Source of the DNA: Anseranas semipalmata
Lineage: Eukaryota > Chordata > Aves > Anseriformes > Anseranatidae
NCBI GenBank assembly: GCA_013399115.1
Contig: VXAA01004321.1
Span: 1 to 64,000, forward strand
DNA length: 64,000 nucleotides
Direction: 5' to 3'
The position numbers were made by a program, and so were the translations under genes. Below, piece after piece: positions 27,821 through 38,030 of the stretch (its first letter is position 1; every line of letters begins with the position of its first letter). The notes under the pieces were generated by a model that was not told where the DNA came from, ran no database searches, and saw nothing but the letters and a program-made list of their open reading frames with translations.

Positions 27821-28873
27821 GCCAAAGAAATAATATTCTGAAGTCTCAACCATGCTAGTATGAAAACAGAAAATATTATTCTTGATAGACTGCCACACTC
27901 ACTAGGCAACTGTGCATGGACTGTGGGCTGAATTCTTCATATGTCAAAAAGAAAAGACAAAACTTGTAATGTTTTTGAGCAAGTTCTCCTTCCATTTTCT
28001 GTCCACTTTATGTCTGAGAATTCTTCGATGTCAATATGAATGGCTGAGAAGAGTGAAAACACATGGGAAAGCTCATCCCACAGGATAATCCTCTTAGTGA
28101 AGTTGTGGTAGAGTCTTAGACCCTGAAAATCCCCCAAACAAAGCAACAAACAAACCCAGGATCCTATTTAGTCCTTTTAGTCCCAAGTTGTTGGTTTTTT
28201 TTTCTTTTGCACACAGGAAACCGTCTACTTTGAGAAGTACAAATTCACACTGAGATGGTATAAGCAACTGATGTTTCAGTTCTGTCCTGGTCTAAAAACA
28301 TTCCAGGCTGTCCAAAGTATTGCATTTGCCTGGAATGCAGAAGGGAACTCTTTTGCTATCCTTCAGCATTTTAAAATCAAATGGTGCTTTGATGCTGTGA
28401 TGTTTTCGTTGGTGGTAGTAGAAGAGAGTTTAAGGAACATACTCCTCTACTACTGCAAGGAAAAACAGAATCTAATATTCATGGAAGAAGGGACAGTAGG
28501 AGGTTATATGCTCTTATCAAAGGTAGAAGTATCTTTAAAACATTCTTCTCAATTCTTACTTCCCATAAAAATCTCTGCTGACAGAGATTCTGTGGACTCC
28601 ATGCACAGAGTCCTGTGCTTCAGTGTCATTCAGCATTAGAAATTTTTCTAAAGTCTAAATATGATGTGCAATGTAAGCTGATTTCTTCTTGTCCTAGTGG
28701 ACAGGTCCCAGTGGATGTGGGAACAGTGTTAGCTTCCAGAATGTAATGGGCTCTAATTATATTTGAAGATTACCACCATCCCTCACCTTAATTTTCTCTT
28801 CTCTGGACTAAGTTATACTGTTCTTTTGATCTTTGTCTGTGACTCATTGTCTAGATCTCTGGTCATCTTTTTA

Positions 28874-28878
28874 GTCTG
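28874..28878. repeat. Left target-site duplication of the solo LTR
   Basis: GTCTG lies immediately before the TG that starts the LTR on the plus strand. The identical five bases follow the terminal CA at 29493-29497. Confidence 0.85.
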
Positions 28879-29492
28879 TGTAGTGGTTTTACCCTGCTGG
28901 GCAGCTGAACTCCACCACAGCCGCTCTCTCACTCCCCCTCCTCAAAGAAGAGGAGGAGAAGAAAGTATGATGTAAGGAAACAGGGTCTCTCGCAGGTTGA
29001 GATAAGGGTAGTTTTAATTAAAGAGAAAAAAAGGAAAGAACAAGCGAAGGCCGCGCGGAAGCACAGAGGGGAAAGGGGAAAAAAATATTCTCTACTTCGC
29101 CATCAGCGAGCGGTGTTCGGCCACATCTTGGGAAGCAGGGCCTTAATACGCGTAGCGGTTGTTCGGGAGGACAGACGTCTTCACAACGAGAGCCCCCCCT
29201 TCTCCCTCCCTTTCCCAGCTTTTATTGCTGAGTGTGACACCACATGGTATGGAATATCCCTTTGGTCAGTTTAGGTCAGCTGCCCTGGCCATGTCCCCTC
29301 CCCACTTCTTGCCCACCCCCACCTACTGGCTTCGGGGGGGTCTGGAGAGAGTCCTGGTGCTGTGCCAGCACTGCTCAGCAGTAGCCAAAACACTGGTGTG
29401 ATACCAGTGCTGTTCTAGCTACAAGTGCAGAGTACAATGCTATAAGGGCTGCTGCAGGGAAAGTTAACTCTATCCCAGCCAGACCCAGTACA
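28879..29492 (-). mobile_element. Solo LTR of an avian ERVL-like endogenous retrovirus
   Basis: This 614-base element begins TGTAGTGG and ends CAGTACA on the plus strand, giving the TG...CA ends of a retroviral LTR. It is flanked by identical 5-bp duplications (GTCTG), the size usual for ERVL-type integration. On the minus strand it starts TGTACTGGGTCTGG, a signature I associate with abundant LTRs in Neoaves. The minus strand then shows a TATA-like AATAAAAG (29228-29221) and an ATTAAA poly(A) signal (29018-29013) in promoter-before-terminator order, so the element is read leftward. No internal gag, pol or env region and no second LTR are present, so it is a solo LTR left by recombination. It is much richer in CpG than its surroundings, which argues for a fairly recent insertion. 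Open frames crossing it are spurious. The family name is from memory. Confidence 0.9.
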
Positions 29493-29497
29493 GTCTG
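29493..29497. repeat. Right target-site duplication of the solo LTR
   Basis: GTCTG directly after the terminal CA, identical to 28874-28878. Confidence 0.85.
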
Positions 29498-29865
29498 TTA
29501 CACACTTTCTTTTGTTCCATGCCTTCATGCAGAAATATGGCAAAACTGAACATAATATTTCTTAAAAGAAATGTTGCCATTGCTACCCATCAGCATGATC
29601 AGTTCTGTGCAAGAAAACAGCAAGATTTTGAAGTACATAAGAATTTCTAGCAACATATGCTTAATTGTGTTCATGAGACCATCAGATTTCAGAGAATGAA
29701 TCATGAATATGATATTAAGGATTTTTCTAGGAATTTGCACAGTTAGGGTGAAATGCTTCCTCTGCTCTGAAATATCAAGTACCCTCTCAAAATTCACTTT
29801 GTGTTCAAAAGAAATTACTTTCCCTGAAAAAGGCCGTTTTTAAGTGGACTATCTCTTTTCTAATT

Positions 29866-29888
29866 TATATATATATATATATATATAT
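29866..29888. repeat. (TA)n microsatellite
   Basis: About eleven TA dinucleotides in a row. Confidence 0.95.
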
Positions 29889-32329
29889 CAAATGAAAGAT
29901 AGTTAACTTTTGCATCTATTTCAAATGTGAAAGTACCATTGTAATCATATTTCAAATGAGGTGCAATACAGAGGTGCAAAGCTGCATGAGACCAAATACG
30001 TAAAAATGTTTCTGAAAAATTCTGTGATCTCTGCACTGTGAATTTTACATTACTTGCTTGCTGTCAGTCACTGTTTGTTTGCCCTGTGGAAAATGAATTT
30101 GTGGTCTCAGTTCAGTTCCCAGTAGACAGATCTGTGTCTCTGAAACTGTTACTCCAGTTGCTGAGATGTCTATGAGTAGATAGGCTGTGCAACTTGAACT
30201 AGGCTCTGGCTCCCAAGAGCAGTATGTCCTGCTAAGTGTAGCTATGGATCAGCAGGGGACAGATGAAAAAGTACGTGATCTTTGCATAAACACACTCTCT
30301 TCACCAGGACCTGCGATTTGGGGCTGTTCAAATACAGGCGGCTGGTACCAGCTCAGTGATGTCATCAGGGTTATATGTATGACTTGGGCATTACAGGCGT
30401 GCTTAAGTACTTGCGAGTGAATTTTTATTGGTGGAAGGATCCATTGGTATGTGTGTGTATGTATGTTTGTGAAGACTGCTTTTAAGAAATGATTTTGTAA
30501 ACCTCTCTGAACAGAAATTGTATATATCATGGCAGCAGCTCATCCATGGGACCTAATGAAGCAAGGCACCGTATGCAGTGTAGCAAGAAACAGCCTCATC
30601 TCAAAATGCAGTCTAAACGCTCTTTGAAAGCTGAAAGGTGCAATGATTCAGAGCATGATGAAAGTCTAAATCCACACAGGGACTTGTATGCTTTTTTGTC
30701 TTGCATGAATCTCTCATGCCAAGTAAAGAGTAGTAGTAGTAGGATTCATACATACAAGCAGACTGAGCACAAAGCTTTAGGCAATATGAAAAGAGGGGCA
30801 ATACCGTACTGCTTGACAAAGCTTGGCTCTGGGCAAGAAGACATGCCTATCTCAGTTCTCATACATGATCTTTTTCTAGAGTTAGGTGGATAGACTAAGT
30901 CAGTTCTCATTAAAAAACAAACACACGTACCAAGAATGGAAAGCAACATTAAGCCAGGGGCTTGAATCCCAGTCTCCTCCAATATGGGAGAGTGCCTTAC
31001 CTGTGAAGCATTTTGGGGTGATGTCCTTCAGTATCTTCCTTTTAAACACAAGATTGTGTTATTAATTCAATATTGTCTGGGAGGTTGGGGGAGAAAGACA
31101 TGGGAAGAATGAAAGACTGAATTTATTGATTAGAACTGTCAGCTGGACAGCAGGAAAGTCATATTCATGTCCCAGCTCCTATTTACATATATATATAATG
31201 TATTATTTATAATATATGAGATTATACATAGTGAATATATAATTAACATATACACACAGCAACATGGGACAGAAAGAAATTCATGCAAAAGCTATTTGCC
31301 TGGTGACTTTGGCATTTCTGTTAGACTGCAGAAAACACAGGTGTTGCAGTTGCCTGCTCTTCTCTTGGGGCTATAGTCTCTGTGATCTGTAAAAGACAGC
31401 CTGCATGGCATCAGTAGGGAAACCGCTGTTTAATCATGGTGTGATCTGACTCCTCTGTGCCAGCTTGCTTCTTTCAGTCTGTGTGGCTCTAGAAGGTATT
31501 CTAGGATAGAATGACTTGACAATGTGCTGAGTTGCAATGAGGACACTCCTTAGGCAGTGCTTGGCCTGCTGGGAGATATGTACCCAGCTGGGCAGTAGTC
31601 CTAAGGGTATCTGAAATGGTCTGCATCGGCTTGCGTTGTGGGATAACATTGTCTAAAAGAATTCTGGGGCACTTCATATGCAGCGCTTGAAAACTCTGCA
31701 AGTTCACTGTTTAGTGAATATGACACTGCTGTTGGGGGAGAGGTTATATTTTTAGATAGCTACAAAATTGTACACCTCCTGAGAAGTTTTAGTAAGGTAT
31801 GTGTGCTATTATCCACAGACAGTCCAACAGCTTTTGTTTATGTTCTCAACAACCAAAAAGAGACATTGACACTTCTATGTTAAATCACTTCTGAGCCCAT
31901 GACAGTCATTCTCTAGTTTTGCAACAATACGGCTAAGGACCAGTTGTTGCTCATGTACCCTCTGATCTTTTCCCATTTGGCAAGAAGCAGAACTGTTCTT
32001 TATTCTTTTTGAACCTGTTCTAATTCTGTAGGCATTCACTTAATTGCAATATCCTATTTCAAAATGTGTAGATGGCTTTGAAATATTGCAAACTCATGTT
32101 CATCTAATTCCAGGACAAACAAGTTTGGAAAATTCATCTGTCTGCACAAATAGAATATAATCCCAAGAATATAAATTTTACTCCAGTTAGAAAATAGAAT
32201 GGGCATGTAATGTCTCTAAACTAGGTTAGCAATACAGTAAAAAAAAACTGTGCAATCTTGCAAACTGTACAAAAATGAGAAATGCTGAACCGAGAAGCAA
32301 TCTGTGTTCACACATCATGTTGTTCTTAA

Positions 32330-32700
32330 TCACATTAGTCTCAAATATGCATTGATGATTTTTGTACTTAAAGCTGCTGCTGTTGTTTATTTTTCAATTT
32401 CTTCATTAACGCCAGATTCGTACAGCATTAGGCAATAATTTGCTGAGGTACTGTCATATATTTTATTGCAAAAATGTAATCATGCTTGTCAATTATAAAA
32501 CTGATTGCATTATATGTCCAAGTTACTTTCGCTTCATATCATTTAGAAGAAAAAGAGGGTCTTTAAATCTTCCGCAGCTGCATAGCTTAAAAAATTAATG
32601 TTTAGATCATTCATTAGTCATGCTAACATTAATAGCATGCAATGATTGACAAAACTATGTCCTGTAACAATGTGCAATTGGTAGTTGCTAAGGGGGATAC
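32330..32700. promoter_or_regulatory. Candidate conserved non-coding element rich in homeodomain sites
   Basis: A long AT-rich but non-repetitive block contains many homeodomain-type cores (cattaacg, gcaataattt, gtaatcatg, caattata, aaattaatg, cattcattag, aacattaatag). It ends in a PBX/MEIS-like tgattgac near 32643. CpGs survive in attaacgcc, gattcgtac, ctttcgctt and cttccgcag. A small inverted pair (catgct at 32619-32624, agcatg at 32634-32639) lies inside. The combination resembles developmental enhancers, but no alignment was possible. Confidence 0.4.
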
Positions 32701-34194
32701 AATTCTGAGATATGCATCATTTGATAAACAAAACTTCATTTGTGTGTCTTGAATTCATGTTTGCAAGTTTCTGCTCTGTTCATTGAAACTCTTGCAATGC
32801 GACGTGAAGATTTTACTGTGTATGCTGGAAGTGATGTGACCATTCTGAAGTGATGAACATTGTCCAGGTCATTCCAAATGACTGATATGTCTGGTACATC
32901 AGTGTGCATTATGCCATGTTAGAAAAAATCCAATTTATAAATATCATAGGATATTTTCAGTTAATTTATGTGAGAGGAAGATTTATTCCATGGTTTCACA
33001 TACATGTATGTGTATTTCACATTATGAGTGCATTGTGCTTTTTCACCAAAGGAAAAAGAACAGAGGAAGAGTGAGACTGTTCAAGTGAAAGAGCAGGGCA
33101 GAATAACTCAGCTAGAAGTGGACAGTATCATCTAGAAATCCCCTGCTCTGAAACTGGAAAGAGAGTTTGCAGTGCAAGTGGGACTCCCAGAAGTGCAATG
33201 CAGAGGAAAGATTCACAGTGCAGAAGAGAGAAGTAATGTATGTGGGATGTGTCCCAAACCTGTAACCCTGTCCCAAACCCAGTCCTGAAAACGACTGCAG
33301 CTTAATTTACAAGGAAACGTCTTTGTTACAAGGGTCTTAGTCCATGGTAATACGTTACAGACACAGAAAAGCAGCTAGAAGAGAAGCCTGTGTCACCTCT
33401 TTTGGCCATAGATATAAGTAACTTAGAACTTACTAGCTGTATTTTAAATTGCGCTTCTACCTCTCAGAAGACAGGCAGGGAAGAAGGGAGGAATAACTTA
33501 AACTTTCTTGTTGACTTACTGATGAGAATACAGTGTTTGATGAAATGAGTATTAATGTGTTGATCTCAAGGTATGTCATTGATTCCTCTGTAGTGCTTAA
33601 GGTGTTATACGGTGCTGTACAAAGTGAAAATTCAGACACTCTGGTAGGGATTTTGAACTGCGACAGATCCTACAGGTTTGAGAAAGTGTCATTGTTTCTG
33701 GCTGTAGATTCTTTTTTGTAGCATGGTGTTTCCTCCCAACGTCACATGGCTTTTCGTAGAAATGATGGGCTATTTATTTACCATCAGGAAAATACCTCAG
33801 ATGGCTTATACTGAATTTGTTCCTTTCCTCAGGAGGTCAATCCAAAAGATGAAGAATAAAAACGAAAACAAAAAACTTATAGCTGCACATTTCTTGATGT
33901 GAAAGGTTTGCAGAGAAGCATGTGCAGAGGGCTTTTGCTCTGTAACTCAGATCAGCTGCCAGCAAGTTGGTTTGGTTACCTCTTCCTGAAGACTGAAAAA
34001 GGAAGAGACAGTTATGAGTGAGTGGTTGTTATACACGTTTACACAAAGTGTGAAAATTATATGCTACTTGCAGTCTCATCTTTCCAACTGATGGCTTGCT
34101 GCTGGCAAAGCAGATGTTTCTCACAGGGTATTGCTTGGCTGTTTGTAAACAGCTTCTTGCAGAGACATTTCCAAGAGTGTATACTTTGCTTGTA

Positions 34195-34250
34195 CACTGG
34201 TATCTTTCGCCTGTAGTCCATCACACTGGTACCTTTCCCTGTAGTCCACC
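34195..34250. repeat. Diverged tandem duplication, about 29 bp x 2
   Basis: Two adjacent copies of cactggta(t/c)ctttc...cctgtagtcca, differing by a one-base indel and a few substitutions. The two overlapping open frames across this region reflect the repeat, not a gene. Confidence 0.75.
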
Positions 34251-34821
34251 ACCTTTTGTGACCCTAACTGTTGCAAACCTTATTTGAAAGTTTTGTTTCT
34301 TCTGAATGCCTGTCTAGTTTAATTATTATTAAAGATCTGCAACATGGTGTTTCTCTATTTAAAATTATTTTAAATTATTTCTTGACATATCTACAGTAGT
34401 AATGTTTAACAACTGATGATATCAGACAGTTTCACTACAACACCAACAGAAGACACTTTCTTCTGGAAAAATATTCAGTATATGTTAGGAGATAGCTGAT
34501 TTTGTGGGCCTAAAGCAATAGAAAAATAAGGACATGTCATATCATACCTAGACAGTACTATTAAAAGGGAGAAAGTTAAGATTTCAATACAGTTTCATGA
34601 AGCCTATTAAAATCTTTAGGCCTTCAGAAAGTAGAGTAGGAGACAATTTATTATTACTATTATTTATTTAATTGAATAAGAATTTGGAGTTTCTCTGCAT
34701 AGTGGGAATTCTAGGTTTCAGGTAGCTCTAGCAAGGAGATCTGGATTCTCTTCCAGTTTCATCACTTTTACAACATCCAGCTTAATGTCCGGCTTTCCTT
34801 CTGTCAAAGATTGGGATAATA

Positions 34822-34848
34822 TCTCACTGTCTTAGTGGGACAGTGAGA
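34822..34848. repeat. Small perfect hairpin
   Basis: A perfect 10-base inverted repeat, tctcactgtc / gacagtgaga, has a 7-base loop. The ggacagtgag arm sequence recurs once more at about 34858. It is not followed by a T run that would suggest a transcription terminator. Confidence 0.7.
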
Positions 34849-35668
34849 CATTTACTAGGACAGTGAGCAGTTATTTAAGTGTGACACTCAAATGGTTAAG
34901 CTCTGCAAGTACTTGGAACCTATCATGGGGGAGCTCCTATTGAAATACAGGTGTTGTTGCTCTCAGCAGGTTGGATAGCAAACAATGGCATGAATGAAAT
35001 TCATACAACTGGAATGTTAAAACAAGCTGTGGATTTCCAAATAATAATAATTTAAGAAGTATTTTTACAGCCCCTTTCATCCATCATGTAAGGTTAGCTG
35101 TACTGAGAAGACCCATAGCACTATTTAGGTTGAATTGGAACTGCAAAGCCAGATATTAACACTACCTTTACTATCAGCTAGTAGTTATAAAACTTAGAAC
35201 GATAGCCATGTTATGGATTTGCTGTAGGACCCTTGACTGTAAGGGTGTACCAAGTGATTTCAGCCTTCTGTATTTACTGTGTTTATGGTCTCAGAAATAA
35301 TGGCCCCTGTATTGTTTCCCTAAAGTCTATATTAGAACAAAGTGTAATAATATCACTGCTCAATTCAGAAGGTAGTAAGGTATCAGTGCCTGCAGCATTA
35401 TTCACAGTATGAACTCTCTATATCTCTTTACTTGTGTTAGAGCTGACTAGATGCTATTATATCACCAAGTGACAGCAAACTTGCTCAACTAGAGTTGCTC
35501 TAAAACAGCTCTTCAAGCAGAAGTCCTACAGGAAAGCACAGAAAATTGTGGTTTGTGATTAATGTTAATTTGGTTTGGTTAATGATAATCTTTATAACTA
35601 GATGCTGTATCAGTTACTTTTAGGAGATCAAGTATTTGTCTGTTGTTAAAATTATCTCACCTTTGCAG

Positions 35669-35858
35669 CTTCAAGCGTTTTGAAGAAGTATCAGAAGATG
35701 TGGTTACAGAATCTTTTCAAGACATCTTAGCTCCCAAAATAGCTGACAGGGGAGCAGTCAGCTTAGCTACTGGTCTTTTTGCACAGATAAGTGGCATAAT
35801 GCAAAGGAGACTTGCAATCAAGGATGCAATAAAATTCTTAGCCAAATATGAAGACTAA
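35669..35858 (+). CDS. Candidate last coding exon of an unrecognised gene
   Basis: A splice acceptor ending ctcacctttgcag (AG at 35667-35668) is followed by 190 bases. These stay open in one frame (first base completes a codon, then Phe-Lys-Arg-Phe-Glu-Glu) to a TAA stop at 35856-35858. The encoded tail is about 62 residues, acidic at its start (EEVSEDVVTESFQD), then a predicted helical, mixed hydrophobic and basic part (with SGIMQRRLAIKDAIKFL), and ends KYED. This composition reads like real protein rather than random translation. An AATAAA signal follows 15 bases after the stop, which would give a very short 3' UTR. I do not recognise the protein, and upstream exons were not located. Alternatives are a chance open frame or a decayed exon. 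Confidence 0.5.
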
Positions 35859-35873
35859 GGTCCACTACAGTAA

Positions 35874-35879
35874 AATAAA
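35874..35879 (+). terminator. AATAAA polyadenylation signal
   Basis: A canonical hexamer 15 bases after the stop of the candidate last exon, with GT-rich sequence (gttttggtctg) just downstream, as expected for a cleavage/polyadenylation site. Confidence 0.45.
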
Positions 35880-37358
35880 GTTTTGGTCTGCCTTTCAGTT
35901 AGTCCTCCTGAAGTACTCATAAGTCATCTCAAATTTGCTCCTGGTGAACTCAGTAAGACTCTGCCATTGATTTGCATGGGATCAGAGCAGGCACACGTTG
36001 TAATGAGCCTTTCATTCTGCCTCTGAAAGCAGCAGTGCTTTTAAAGCAAAGCGAAGAGTGTATTTGTGTTTCCTATGTGTGTGTACCTGAAGCCTCCACA
36101 CCTGTTAGATTTGTATGTGGAAGAGGAATTGGAGAGTGGATTAGGCAGAAGTACCTCAGGAAAGTTACTGATAACTATTGTAAGTTTTTGGTTTTTTTCC
36201 AGGACAATTCATTCTTGATATTATTGTGAGGGCTGCCTGTCCCTTTAGAGCAATGCAATCTGCTTAAAATTGTGTCTGATTCCTCCACATTATTACAGCG
36301 TCCATCAAAGCTCCTTTTGAATCTATATATTTACTCCCCCCACCCTGACTCATACAAACACACACCTCCATGAATAAGTCTGTACTATTTTCTAAAATGT
36401 CTTTTATGGCCTAGTTTCCAAGGTGGCAAGAGGAAATTTGCTCCTGATTCCTCATTTAGTTCCTCAGTTGAAGGGTGCCTTCAGCTGAGGTGATAAGAAA
36501 TGAGCATCGGGCCATGTGGAATCCGATCCTTTCAGCTTTGTTTGTTCACTGGGGATAGGGTAGAATCAAATCTAAGCCATATGGGCCAAACTAATTTGTG
36601 ATGAAGTCCATGAAAATAACTTGAAGCCTTGTACTGACAGGACAAGAAATTGGATACACTTTGATGTGGTGGGGTAGCGAGGAAGCCATTCAGGAGAATT
36701 ACAAGAAACACTTGGAGGAGCTATAGGAATATTTTCTTTCCTACATAAGTTAATTGAGGATGTAGAAAGCTTTTTCTTCTGTAGAGAAAAAAAAAAAAAA
36801 ACTCTAAAAGATGACATTTCTAATTTTCTTCAGTAAGAAGAAATTGCTTCTGCATGTGTGCATCCCAGTAGTCCCAAACTCTCTGTAGAGAGCCAGAAGA
36901 TTTATATTTGAGTGAAAGCCACTGCATCACACATAGGAGCTTCCAAAAGTACAGTAAACATCCTTCAAACAAATTCTCATGTGCTCTGACTACAAAGTGA
37001 ATGAAAAGCAATACACAGGGTTGGAAAGCAACCACATTTCTAGGTTGGTTTCAATAGACTCTTAGTTTTCCCAGTGTATTAGTACTCACTCTGAGTCTGC
37101 TGCATCCTGCTTTCTCCCCCACAACACAGCTGAACAGCACTTTGTCTACCACTGTGACATTTTATGGAAAACCAACATATCAAGAAGGTTTAACTTTAAA
37201 ACAGTAAAAATGATAACTCTTGGTACTTGTGTGAGGTATGGATAATTTAATCTCTTAAAATGTAGTCAGTAGAGACATAAACATAAGTCTTTCTCTGCAC
37301 ACAAAAGAAGCAAGAAAGAAAGTAGATTAAAGCAGAGTCCAGGGTTAGTTTAAATACC

Positions 37359-37456
37359 CTGAGCCATACTGTGCCATTGATTTTTGAACAGAAATCCCCA
37401 TTGCGCTCAGTGGGGATTTCTGCTTAAAAATCAATGGTGCAAAATGACACCCTCAG
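37359..37456. repeat. Inverted repeat with near-perfect 27-bp arms (MITE-like)
   Basis: The arms at 37374-37400 and 37411-37437 pair at 25 of 27 positions (ccattgattttt...agaaatcccca against its inverse), around a 10-base loop ttgcgctcag. Pairing continues more weakly outward to ctgag (37359-37363) and ctcag (37452-37456). A whole inverted unit of about 98 bases with no coding capacity suggests a small non-autonomous DNA transposon or palindromic repeat. No certain target-site duplication was identified. Confidence 0.8.
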
Positions 37457-37904
37457 ATTAAGATACAAAGATGGAGGATAAGATTTAATTGGTGCATTCT
37501 TGTTGGGACAAGCTTCCCCTATAGAGGGAGTTGCTGCTCTTTTCATTAAACAATAAATGGTAAAACCTGGATAAATTTTCTTGCAAGAGGATAGTTATTC
37601 TAATGTTATTCCTATTGCTAATCTTTCCATACATTAGATTTCATTAGTTCCATTAAAACAAACACAGAGACCTATTAAATATTCATTATTTTTAGATTTT
37701 AGGTAATGTGGAGGATCTCTGTCAGGGACTGGAGTGCATGGCTCAGGCAGAGGGAGTGTAAATAAGTGTGTATTAGATGCTGTAGTACTCAACACATCAT
37801 ATAATCTGAGAAACAAACTAAATACTTTTTCTGTAGTGTTTTCTGCAATATGAGTCATTTCATATCCGTTAATTAATGTGTATCACATTCTGTGAGAAGA
37901 AGTA

Positions 37905-38030
37905 ATTACTTGGCCTCACAGATGGGGAAATCAAACATAGCATCACTGCATGACTTGCCTGTGTCTTTTCAGGAAGTGGGTGGCAGTGGCGGTAGCTGGG
38001 AACTATGTCCCCTCCTCCGGAGGCAGAGAT
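37905..38030 (-). mobile_element. MIR-like SINE relic (antisense)
   Basis: The plus strand reads cctcacagatggggaaat, then tgcatgacttgcctgtgtc, then ggaagtgggtggcag, then agctgggaactatgtcccc. This follows the order of the reverse complement of the MIR-type tRNA-derived SINE core (ACAGATGgGGAAAct ... GTgACTTGCCcaaGGTCA ... GTggGTGGCAG ... GGAaCt). Identity is low, as expected of an element predating the bird-mammal split. The call rests on memory of the consensus. A tempting splice acceptor and open frame at 37971 falls inside this relic. Confidence 0.5.

Larger units (their letters stand above)
20471..28873. other. Non-coding stretch
   Basis: No supported exon was seen. The longest open frame, 161 codons at 21564-22049, starts in a poly-T run, overlaps open frames on the other strand and lacks recognisable features. 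The stretch contains short TTTA and poly-A arrays and at least two palindromic repeat relics (21361-21434 and 22537-22565). Confidence 0.55.
29498..35640. other. Non-coding stretch, possibly last intron of the gene ending at 35.9 kb
   Basis: No clear exon was seen. Open frames up to 115 codons (30546-30893, plus) have no recognisable domain and are overlapped by minus-strand frames. A candidate enhancer (32330-32700), a TA repeat, a small hairpin and a short tandem duplication are listed separately. If the exon at 35669 is real, part of this stretch is its upstream intron. Confidence 0.5.

Noticed and set aside
28763..29401. Open frames in the LTR region (28763-28975 and 29159-29401)
   Set aside because: They fall partly or wholly in the solo LTR, which is GC-rich and non-coding.
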